NCBI GenBank assembly: GCA_003023245.1
Contig: PXTR01000074.1
Coordinates: 1-5,482 of the forward strand
Direction: 5' to 3'
Origin: Bacteroidetes bacterium QS_8_68_15
GTDB taxonomy: Bacteria; Bacteroidota; Rhodothermia; Rhodothermales; Salinibacteraceae
Length of the DNA: 5,482 nt
A program made the position numbers and the translations under genes. Below the pieces are notes generated by a model. It was not told the DNA's origin. It made no database searches and saw nothing but the letters and a program-made list of their open reading frames with translations. How positions within the stretch are numbered: the stretch's first letter is position 1; the number at the start of each line of letters is the position of its first letter. Positions 1 to 5,482 of this stretch are shown one piece after another.

Positions 1-310
1 TCGAGCGACGCAACGCTCCTCGTTCGTCTTGCAGTTTCGGCTCAAGATTCTGGAGACGCGCACGGCATCGTTCCAGTTCAGCCCTCAACTGATGAGAAGC
101 CAGCGGGGCTTCCTTGATCTGCAAGTTAATGAGCCGGGCTACCTCCTCCAGCTCTTCGACCGTGCCGGGCGCACGCTGCGCAAGGAGAAAACGATTGCGC
201 AGACGCTCCGCTTCTTCCTGCACCGTGCGCGCTTGCCAGAGCGTGTAGACCGCCAGCCCCAGACTGGTCGCCGTGAGCACCAAACCGAAAACGGAGGCGA
301 GATCGGCCAC
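1..310 (-). CDS. Membrane-anchored coiled-coil protein, 3' end beyond window
   Basis: I do not recognise a named family. The minus-strand frame is open from 310 to the window edge and gives 103 residues that look like real protein. Residues 4-25 form one hydrophobic segment (ASVFGLVLTATSLGLAVYTL lies inside it), a good single membrane anchor. From about residue 28 the chain turns highly charged and helical, with Glu/Arg/Leu/Gln-rich stretches such as VEELEEVARLINLQ and LRAELERCRARLQNLEPKL, which suggests a coiled coil facing the cytoplasm. The chosen start is GTG at 310-308, just before the hydrophobic segment. A GTG at 394-392 in the same frame would add 28 residues, but those are Cys/Pro/Ser/Arg-rich and not protein-like. 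No ATG occurs in this frame upstream and no Shine-Dalgarno is visible, so the start is uncertain. It follows rluD on the same strand after 100 bp. Function unknown; a structural or scaffold role is only a guess. Confidence 0.72.
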   Translation of the reverse strand, partial: MADLASVFGLVLTATSLGLAVYTLWQARTVQEEAERLRNRFLLAQRAPGTVEELEEVARLINLQIKEAPLASHQLRAELERCRARLQNLEPKLQDERGALRRS

Positions 311-320
311 GTGGCGGGGG

Positions 321-342
321 CAGGCAACGGGACAGGAACGGG
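321..342 (-). repeat. 11-bp imperfect direct repeat before the coiled-coil gene
   Basis: On the minus strand two adjacent 11-bp units, CCCGTTCCTGT and CCCGTTGCCTG, lie in a C-rich stretch that ends about 10 bp before the proposed GTG start at 310. The rest of the 100-bp gap (311-410) holds an AT-rich patch just after the rluD stop and no convincing promoter or terminator. The C-rich sequence before a start resembles in style the 8-bp arrays before dprA and rnhA, but the unit is different and only two copies are present. Confidence 0.45.
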
Positions 343-410
343 GGGACGACCTGCTGACATCTGTAAGAAATGCCGCCGCGCAGCCAATGTCCACCGTTAT
401 CGGAATATTT

Positions 411-1502
411 TCACGCGCCTTCCACCCGGCGCACCTCGTCCCACACCGACTGCAGATCGGCCGGCGTCTCGGCGGTGAAGTCCATTTCCTCGCCCGTAGC
501 CGGATGCCGAAACCCCAGCGACGCCGCGTGCAGCGCCGGGCGGCCCAACTCCTCGAAGCGCCGCTCGAAGAAACGCCGCCGCGTGCCGCCGTTCACGCCG
601 CTGCGGATGCGCGCGCCGCCGTACTGCGCGTCGCCCAGCAGCGGATGCCCCGCCTCGGCGGCGTGGACGCGAATCTGGTGCGTGCGCCCTGTCTCCAATT
701 CGAACGTCGCACGCGCCACATGCGCCAGCTGCTCGGTCACGCGGTAGTGCGTGCGAGCGGACTTGCCTTTGTCTTCCGACACGACGGTCATGTTCTTGCG
801 GTCGCGCGGGTCGCGCCCAATGGCGCCTTCGAAGCGGCCCTCCGGCGGCTCGGGCGCGCCCCAGATCAGCGCCTCGTAGCGGCGGCGCGTGGTGCGCTCC
901 TTGAACTGGCGCGCGAGGGCCCGGTGCGCCGCGTTGTTTTTCGCCACGACCAAGAGGCCCGTCGTGCCCTTGTCGAGACGGTGCACGATGCCGGGCCGCA
1001 CGGCGGGATTGCCCTCCTGCTTCGGCACGGCCCCGACCGTCGAGAGACCCAGCGCGCCCGCGTCCAGTTCGTCCGACGGCGCGCTGATCTCGATGGGCCG
1101 CGCGCCGACGTGGTAGAGCAGCGCGTTGACGAGCGTGCCGGTGCGGTGCCCGTAGCCGGGGTGCACGACCATGCCCGCCGGCTTGTGTACGACCAGCAGG
1201 TGCTCGTCCTCGTAGGCGACGTCGAGCGGAATGTCTTCCGGCTTCGCCCCCACCGGCGGGGGCTTCAAGAGACGGCAGCGAATGCGGTCGCCGCCCTCGA
1301 CGGGACGCGACTTCTTGAGCCCGTCGTCGCTGCTTTTGCCGTTGACGGAGACCGCCCCGGCGGCGATGCTTTCCTGTACTTTCGTGCGCGACGTGTCCAC
1401 ACGCGCGGCGAGGTACTTGTCGAGGCGCTCCTCGGCGTCGTAGCCGGGGGGCACGTCGAACGAAATGAGATCGCCCGTGCGGCGTTTGTTCGCGTCGGTC
1501 AT
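411..1502 (-). CDS. rluD: RluA/RluD-family 23S rRNA pseudouridine synthase
   Basis: This enzyme of about 363 aa converts specific uridines to pseudouridine in large-subunit rRNA; E. coli RluD acts on helix 69 of 23S rRNA. An N-terminal S4 RNA-binding domain (about residues 26-80, with RLDKYLA and a VSVNG turn) is followed by the catalytic domain. Its signature is HRLDKGTTGLLVVAKN, with catalytic Asp at residue 177, and ETGRTHQIRVH at about 270-280. The start is ATG at 1502, which gives the usual short lead into the S4 domain. A longer reading from GTG at 1565 begins inside tandem repeats and is unlikely. No Shine-Dalgarno is visible (ATACCGGC precedes ATG). An unusual insertion of about 25 residues separates the NALLYH strand from the catalytic RPGIVHRLDK. 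It lies 80 bp after the aminotransferase gene on the same strand. The family is certain. RluD versus RluA/RluC specificity is inferred from overall length and the S4 domain. Confidence 0.93.
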   Translation of the reverse strand: MTDANKRRTGDLISFDVPPGYDAEERLDKYLAARVDTSRTKVQESIAAGAVSVNGKSSDDGLKKSRPVEGGDRIRCRLLKPPPVGAKPEDIPLDVAYEDEHLLVVHKPAGMVVHPGYGHRTGTLVNALLYHVGARPIEISAPSDELDAGALGLSTVGAVPKQEGNPAVRPGIVHRLDKGTTGLLVVAKNNAAHRALARQFKERTTRRRYEALIWGAPEPPEGRFEGAIGRDPRDRKNMTVVSEDKGKSARTHYRVTEQLAHVARATFELETGRTHQIRVHAAEAGHPLLGDAQYGGARIRSGVNGGTRRRFFERRFEELGRPALHAASLGFRHPATGEEMDFTAETPADLQSVWDEVRRVEGA

Positions 1503-1552
1503 GCCGGTATTTGTAAGCTTTCGGTCTTGCGCTGCGCTTTTGCAACGAGCGT

Positions 1553-1587
1553 GCTCACGTATCACGTTTCACGCATCACGTTTCACG
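1553..1587 (-). repeat. Five 7-bp tandem units, consensus CGTGANN
   Basis: On the minus strand five consecutive 7-bp units run without gaps from 1587 to 1553: CGTGAAA, CGTGATG, CGTGAAA again, then CGTGATA and CGTGAGC. Equivalently, a 14-bp unit is perfectly duplicated at 1561-1574 and 1575-1588. The first unit contains the TGA stop codon (1585-1583) of the aminotransferase gene, so the array begins in the last codons of that gene. It fills almost half of the 80-bp spacer before rluD. No hairpin with a T-run is present, so it does not look like an intrinsic terminator. Confidence 0.9.
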
Positions 1588-2725
1588 CAAACGCCGCGAC
1601 CGCCTCGGCGACGCGCTCGACGTCCTCCGTCTTGTGGTAGAACGCCGGCGAGAAGCGCACGAGCCCGTTGCGCATCGCCGCCTCGACGCCCGCGTCGGCC
1701 AGGTGCTCGAACAGCGCCTCCGGCTGCGGGTGCCGCACCGTGACGATGCCGGAAGCGGGCGCCGCGTCGCCCGTGGAGCCGTAGCGCGCGAGGCCCTGCG
1801 CCTCCAGTCGGTCGGCCAGTTCGCCGGCGCGAGCGAGGGTGGCGGCTTCCACCTCGGCCGCCCCCCCATCCAACAGCAACTCCAGCGCCGCGCCCAGCCC
1901 GGCCAACCCGAGCCGGTTGGCCGTGCCCGTTTCGTAGCGCCGCGCCTCGGGGTGAAATCGGAGTCGGTACTCCGAAAGGTGTTCCCAGTCCACCGGCCCG
2001 TGCGTCCACCCGGCGGGCGGGCGAATCGTTTCCTGAAGCGCCTCGCTGACGTAGAGCAGCCCCGTACCCTGCGGCCCCATCAGCCACTTGTGCCCGCCGC
2101 ATGCCAGGAAGTCGATGCCGCAGCGCTGCACGTCCATTTCCAGCGCGCCCAGCCCCTGAATCGCGTCCACGCAAAAGACCACGCCACGCTCCGCGCAAAG
2201 CTGCCCGAGCGTCTCCAGATCTGCGCGGAAGCCGGACAGAAACTGCACCCAGCTGACCGTGAGCAGGCGCGTCTCGGGCCGCAGCGTCTGCGCCACATCG
2301 TCGACGGTGAACGCGCCCTCCTCGGTCGGGATGAAATCGACGGCGACCCCCCGGCGCTCCAGGTTGAGAAAGGGGTACACGTTGGCGGGAAACTCGCACG
2401 ACGGCACGGCCAGGCGGTCGCCCTCCTGCCAGTCGAGCCCCTCCGCCAGAATCGAGAGCGCTGCGGAGGTGTTCGACGCAAAGGCCACCCGCTCCGCCGA
2501 CCCCGCCCCCAGCAGCCGGGCGGCCCGTTCCCGCGTGCGCTCGATGACCGGGGCGAAGGATTCGTAGTTGTTGACGTTGCCGCCGGCACGCTCGTCGAGA
2601 AAGGCGCCCATCGCCCGTCGGACCGGACGGCTCAGCGGCGCCGTCGCCGCGTGATTGACGTAGCGTTTCGCGTCGGCCTCGTCGCCGGTGTGGGGAAACT
2701 GTTTGCGTGCTTCCTCAAGCGTCAT
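1583..2725 (-). CDS. Class V aminotransferase-fold PLP-dependent enzyme, not a typical cysteine desulfurase
   Basis: A 380-aa fold-type I PLP enzyme of the aminotransferase class V superfamily (cysteine desulfurase, isopenicillin N epimerase and kynureninase relatives). Visible elements are a cofactor-phosphate loop SNTSAAL (about 84-90), PLP-ring residues in DAIQGLG (Asp 187, Gln 190), and the Schiff-base lysine in GGHKWLMGPQGTGLLY (Lys 213 with His 212). The small-domain motif ETGTANRLG is at about 265-273. The mobile loop carrying the catalytic Cys in SufS/CsdA enzymes is missing: the chain runs from AAMRNGLVR straight into FSPAFYHKTEDVE. Sulfur delivery by the usual mechanism is therefore unlikely and the substrate cannot be named. 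Start is ATG at 2725; an upstream extension to 2824 is low-complexity spacer. Stop TGA lies in a 7-bp repeat array. The gene follows dprA after 141 bp and precedes rluD by 80 bp, and neither neighbour indicates a pathway. Confidence 0.9.
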   Translation of the reverse strand: MTLEEARKQFPHTGDEADAKRYVNHAATAPLSRPVRRAMGAFLDERAGGNVNNYESFAPVIERTRERAARLLGAGSAERVAFASNTSAALSILAEGLDWQEGDRLAVPSCEFPANVYPFLNLERRGVAVDFIPTEEGAFTVDDVAQTLRPETRLLTVSWVQFLSGFRADLETLGQLCAERGVVFCVDAIQGLGALEMDVQRCGIDFLACGGHKWLMGPQGTGLLYVSEALQETIRPPAGWTHGPVDWEHLSEYRLRFHPEARRYETGTANRLGLAGLGAALELLLDGGAAEVEAATLARAGELADRLEAQGLARYGSTGDAAPASGIVTVRHPQPEALFEHLADAGVEAAMRNGLVRFSPAFYHKTEDVERVAEAVAAFA

Positions 2726-2783
2726 GGAGCTCGCTTTGCTCGCTGAAGGGGAGAGGTTGGCGGTGAGGAGGGTGAGAGGGCAA

Positions 2784-2847
2784 GAAGGTGGGAAGGAACG
2801 TAACTGAGCACCCCTCATCTGCAAACCTTCCTCCCTTCCCCACCTTC
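2784..2847. repeat. Inverted repeat in the dprA-aminotransferase spacer
   Basis: GAAGGTGGGAAGG at 2784-2796 is complementary to CCTTCCCCACCTTC at 2834-2847, giving a 13-bp stem with one bulged base and a 37-nt loop. In the minus-strand transcript this could fold between dprA and the aminotransferase gene. The second arm is followed by TTGCCCTCTC, not a U-run, so it is a poor Rho-independent terminator. Both arms are strongly purine or pyrimidine biased, so part of the complementarity may be a by-product of low complexity. It could instead be an RNA-processing or stability element; function unproven. Confidence 0.6.
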
Positions 2848-2865
2848 AAATCTTCCCCCCTTCCT
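2826..2865 (-). repeat. Purine-rich spacer with GAAG about every 8 bp
   Basis: Just after the dprA stop (TGA followed in frame by TAG) the minus strand is nearly all purine. GAAG recurs with steps of 8, 8, 9 and 8 bp (starting at 2863, 2855, 2847, 2838 and 2830). The following half of the spacer (about 2735-2800) is the opposite, pyrimidine-rich on the minus strand. The pattern is looser than the other arrays in this window. Beyond this and the inverted repeat, the 141-bp spacer shows no gene. Confidence 0.55.
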
Positions 2866-2866
2866 A

Positions 2867-4099
2867 TCAAACCTTGTAAAACTGCTTCCCAGCCATCTGG
2901 CGCGCCAGGCCCTTGAACTCCAGCGAGAGCAGATGCACCAGCGCCGTCGAGGCGTCCATGCCGGCCGCTTCGCAGAGATCGTCGATGTGAACCGGATCGG
3001 GGCCGAGTTGCTCGTAGAGCGTCTGCTCCGGGCCTTCGAGATCGGGCGTGGCCGTGTCGGTGGAGGCGGCGTCAGCAGCGGGGACGCGCTCGGCGTCGTC
3101 GGGGAGCGCCGGGCTTCCATCGGAGGCGTGCGAGGCGGACGGGGTGGACTGGGGGGTAGAGAGCGCCGGCAGGTTGAGTTCGCCCAGCAGGTCCTCCGGC
3201 TCCATCACGAGCTTGGCGTGGCCGCGCTGGATGAGGCGGTTGGCGCCGGCGGAGGCGTCGTTGGTCAACGCGCCGGGGACGGCGAAGACCTCGCGGTTTT
3301 GCTCGGTGGCCTGGCGGGCGGTGATCAGCGCGCCGCCCTGCTCGTGCGACTCGACGACGAGCGTGCCCGCCGCGAGGCCGCTCAAGACGCGGTTGCGGGC
3401 GGGAAAGTGGCCGCGGTCCGGCCCCGCCCCCAGCGGAAACTCCGAGAGCAGCGCCCCGCGCCCGCCGGTGGCGATGCGGCGCGCCAGCTGCTTGTGCTTG
3501 GACGGGTAGACGCGGTCGATGCCGGTGCCGAAGACCGCCAGCGTGCGCCCGCCCGCGTCGAGGGCGCCTTCGTGCGCGGCCCGGTCGATGCCGTAGGCCA
3601 GCCCGCTGACGACGGTGCAGCCATGCTCGGCGAGCGCCCCGGCGAAGCGATGCGCCAGGCGACGCCCGTATTCGGAACAGCGGCGCGTGCCCACCACGGC
3701 CACGGCGCGCCGGTCGGCCGGCTCGAGCCCGCCGCGCATCCAGAGCAAGGCCGGCGGGTCGTAGATGCGGCGCAGGCGGCGTGGGAAGCGCTCGTCCCAG
3801 GCGGGCAAGAGCCGCGCCTCGGCCCGCTCGGCGCGGCGCAGCTGCTCGTCGACCTCGTCCGCCCCGTCGAACGCGCGAATCGCCTCCGCCGTCTTCGGCC
3901 CCACGCCGGGCGTCTTCGTCAGGCGGTGCTCAGGGGCATTCCGCGCCTCCACCGCCGAGCCGAACCGCGCCAGCAGCGCCCGCAACAGCCCCGGCCCTAC
4001 GCCCGGCACCAGCGACAGACCGATCAGCGCGCGCTTCTCGGCACGGTCGTCCGGCGGAACGCCCGCTTCGCCGGGATGCTCCTCGTTCGGATACAGCAT
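2867..4099 (-). CDS. dprA: DNA-processing protein DprA
   Basis: A 410-aa DprA/Smf protein. It binds incoming single-stranded DNA in the cytoplasm during natural transformation and loads RecA; many non-competent bacteria also keep it. The N-terminus has two helix-hairpin-helix elements (LVPGVGPGLLRALL at about 30-43, TPGVGPKTAEAI at about 63-74). The Rossmann-type core follows: VVGTRRCSEYG (135-145), SGLAYGIDRAAHEGAL (165-180), a GTGIDRVYP turn (191-199), FPARNRVLSGLA (232-243), EQGGALITARQA (253-264) and GANRLIQRGHAKL (285-297). A low-complexity Ser/Pro/Ala/Asp linker (about 312-354) leads to a C-terminal winged-helix domain (about 355-410, ending QFYKV). Start is ATG at 4099, directly after an 8-bp repeat array and without a Shine-Dalgarno. 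Two stops in a row, TGA then TAG, end the gene. It is 96 bp downstream of obg. All core motifs are intact, so it should be functional. Confidence 0.97.
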   Translation of the reverse strand: MLYPNEEHPGEAGVPPDDRAEKRALIGLSLVPGVGPGLLRALLARFGSAVEARNAPEHRLTKTPGVGPKTAEAIRAFDGADEVDEQLRRAERAEARLLPAWDERFPRRLRRIYDPPALLWMRGGLEPADRRAVAVVGTRRCSEYGRRLAHRFAGALAEHGCTVVSGLAYGIDRAAHEGALDAGGRTLAVFGTGIDRVYPSKHKQLARRIATGGRGALLSEFPLGAGPDRGHFPARNRVLSGLAAGTLVVESHEQGGALITARQATEQNREVFAVPGALTNDASAGANRLIQRGHAKLVMEPEDLLGELNLPALSTPQSTPSASHASDGSPALPDDAERVPAADAASTDTATPDLEGPEQTLYEQLGPDPVHIDDLCEAAGMDASTALVHLLSLEFKGLARQMAGKQFYKV

Positions 4100-4139
4100 C
4101 TTGGGTGCGGGAGTGCGGGAGTGCGGGGGTGTGGGGGTG
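4100..4139 (-). repeat. Five 8-bp tandem units CACYCCCR abutting the dprA start
   Basis: On the minus strand five consecutive octamers run from 4139 to 4100: CACCCCCA, CACCCCCG, two copies of CACTCCCG, and a degenerate CACCCAAG. The last unit ends exactly at the dprA ATG (4099). The untranslated leader therefore consists of this C-rich repeat with no room for a standard Shine-Dalgarno. The same octamer family lies before rnhA at 5368-5399 in the gene's own orientation. Confidence 0.9.
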
Positions 4140-4143
4140 TTTT

Positions 4144-4157
4144 GAACGCCGGCGTTC
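4144..4157. other. Perfect 14-bp palindrome in the obg-dprA gap
   Basis: GAACGCCGGCGTTC reads the same on both strands and lies between the 7-bp array after obg and the 8-bp array before dprA. It could be a regulator-binding dyad or a small hairpin. On the minus strand it is followed by AAAACACC, so it is not a Rho-independent terminator. In GC-rich DNA a palindrome of this length may arise by chance. Confidence 0.5.
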
Positions 4158-4162
4158 CGACC

Positions 4163-4195
4163 AACCTTGGACCTTCGACTTTCGAACTTCGACTT

Positions 4196-4197
<2 letters not shown>
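4163..4197 (-). repeat. Five 7-bp tandem units, consensus GAARKTC, starting in the obg stop codon
   Basis: On the minus strand the units GAAAGTC, GAAGTTC, GAAAGTC and GAAGGTC follow each other exactly, then a degenerate CAAGGTT. The first unit starts at the G of the obg TGA stop (4198-4196), so the array abuts the coding end with no spacing. The sequence differs from the other 7-bp arrays in this window although the period is the same. Confidence 0.88.
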
Positions 4198-5251
<1,054 letters not shown>

Positions 5252-5367
5252 CCGTCCCGGGGAGCACGCTGCGTAAACTACAAACGCGGCCCCCCGTTTT
5301 CACACGCGCAATTTCACGTCCGTTTCCCCGCCGCCGCTTTCGCCCGAACGTCTGCCCCGGTAGCTTC
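5252..5367. promoter_or_regulatory. Divergent obg/rnhA intergenic region, likely promoter location
   Basis: Obg and rnhA start in opposite directions 199 bp apart, so promoters for both should lie between the two repeat arrays. The most AT-rich patches are TAAACTACAAAC (5274-5285), GTTTTCACAC (about 5296-5305) and CAATTTCACG (about 5309-5318). No clear sigma-70 -35/-10 pair or Bacteroidota TTTG/TANNTTTG pair could be assigned on either strand. The promoter call therefore rests on gene arrangement only. Confidence 0.3.
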
Positions 5368-5399
5368 CACTCCCGCACCCCCACCCTCCCGCACCCCCG
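5368..5399 (+). repeat. Four 8-bp units of the CACYCCCR family before rnhA
   Basis: Four gap-free octamers read on the plus strand: CACTCCCG, CACCCCCA, CCCTCCCG and CACCCCCG. A further degenerate unit, CCCGCAAA, and one C separate them from the GTG start at 5409. This is the same family, in the same orientation relative to its gene, as the array before dprA on the other strand. Confidence 0.85.
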
Positions 5400-5408
5400 C
5401 CCGCAAAC

Positions 5409-5482
5409 GTGCAAGACGTCACCATCTACACCGACGGCGGATGCAACCCCAACCCCGGTCCCGGCGGCTGGGCGGCCCTGCT
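5409..5482 (+). CDS. rnhA: Ribonuclease HI, N-terminal fragment cut by window edge
   Basis: The 24 visible residues start MQDVTIYTDGGCNPNPGPGG, followed by WAAL, matching the first beta-strands of RNase HI (E. coli [22 protein letters not shown]). Asp 9 in YTDGG corresponds to the first catalytic, metal-binding Asp (E. coli D10). The enzyme cleaves the RNA strand of RNA-DNA hybrids in the cytoplasm, removing primers and R-loops. Start is GTG at 5409: the frame upstream reaches a TAG at 5361 with no ATG, and this start gives the normal family N-terminus. No Shine-Dalgarno is visible (GCAAAC precedes the start). It diverges from obg. The rest of the gene, including the other catalytic acids, lies outside the window, so integrity cannot be judged. 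Confidence 0.9.
   Translation, partial: MQDVTIYTDGGCNPNPGPGGWAAL

Noticed and set aside
361..385. Possible sigma-70 promoter (TTGGCT, 16 bp, TACAGA on the minus strand) before the coiled-coil gene
   Set aside because: Only 4 of 6 and 3 of 6 matches to consensus, not better than chance in this sequence.
139..387. Minus-strand frame MAARRHFLQMSAG, including an ATG at 360
   Set aside because: After the proline-rich start the peptide becomes Arg/Ser/Trp-rich and stops at 139, while the neighbouring frame gives a membrane helix plus coiled coil to the window edge. A frameshift joining the two cannot be excluded but is not needed.
397..1545. Second minus-strand frame overlapping rluD
   Set aside because: It occupies the same bases as rluD in another frame, and the peptide is Arg/Gly-rich without any family signal.
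1503..1565. N-terminal extension of RluD from GTG 1565
   Set aside because: It is encoded by the CGTGANN repeat and spacer, and the family N-terminus fits the ATG at 1502.
1553..1587. CRISPR-like array
   Set aside because: Units of 7 bp with no spacers are simple tandem repeats, not CRISPR.
273..1640. Long plus-strand open frame of 455 codons opposite rluD
   Set aside because: It lies antisense to a clear rluD, has an Arg/Ala-rich composition typical of GC-rich shadow frames, and shows no recognisable domain.
1634..2746. Plus-strand open frame of 370 codons opposite the aminotransferase gene
   Set aside because: It is a shadow of the conserved minus-strand PLP enzyme, with biased Arg/Pro/His composition and no motifs.
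2726..2824. N-terminal extension of the aminotransferase from ATG 2824
   Set aside because: It translates the pyrimidine-rich spacer and has no similarity to the family; ATG 2725 gives the expected N-terminus.
4144..4157. Rho-independent terminator after obg
   Set aside because: The palindrome is short and is followed by AAAAC on the transcript strand, not by a U-run.

Overview
The window is GC-rich chromosomal DNA from a bacterium, dense in housekeeping genes. Five genes lie head to tail on the minus strand, and a sixth begins divergently on the plus strand at the right edge. In transcription order the minus-strand genes are obg (5209-4196), dprA (4099-2867), a class V aminotransferase-fold PLP enzyme (2725-1583), an rluD-type 23S rRNA pseudouridine synthase (1502-411), and the first 103 codons of a small membrane-anchored coiled-coil protein (310-1, cut by the window edge). 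The plus-strand gene is the first 24 codons of ribonuclease HI (5409 onward). No RNA genes, CRISPR arrays, insertion sequences or phage genes were seen.

Several traits suggest the Bacteroidota/Rhodothermota side of the bacterial tree, perhaps a Rhodothermales-like organism. They are high GC, an Obg that ends right after the GTPase domain with no C-terminal OCT domain, a DprA with helix-hairpin-helix, Rossmann and winged-helix parts, and no recognisable Shine-Dalgarno sequence before any of six starts. This placement is an inference from style and gene content and was not checked by a search.

The genes do not form one obvious pathway. Obg acts in ribosome assembly and stress signalling, RluD modifies large-subunit rRNA, DprA delivers single-stranded DNA to RecA, and RNase HI removes RNA-DNA hybrids. 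The same-strand layout with gaps of 80-141 bp would allow co-transcription, but every gap is large enough to hold its own promoter or processing site.

The least ordinary part is the spacer DNA. Each main gap carries short-period degenerate direct repeats that differ from gap to gap. A 7-bp family, CGTGANN, starts in the aminotransferase stop codon. A second, GAARKTC, starts in the obg stop codon. A third, GCTGAYY, runs in phase into the obg ATG. An 8-bp family, CACYCCCR, sits just before both the dprA start (minus strand) and the rnhA start (plus strand), in the same orientation relative to each gene. These repeats are the main lead. Nothing here resembles a new defence or biosynthetic system.
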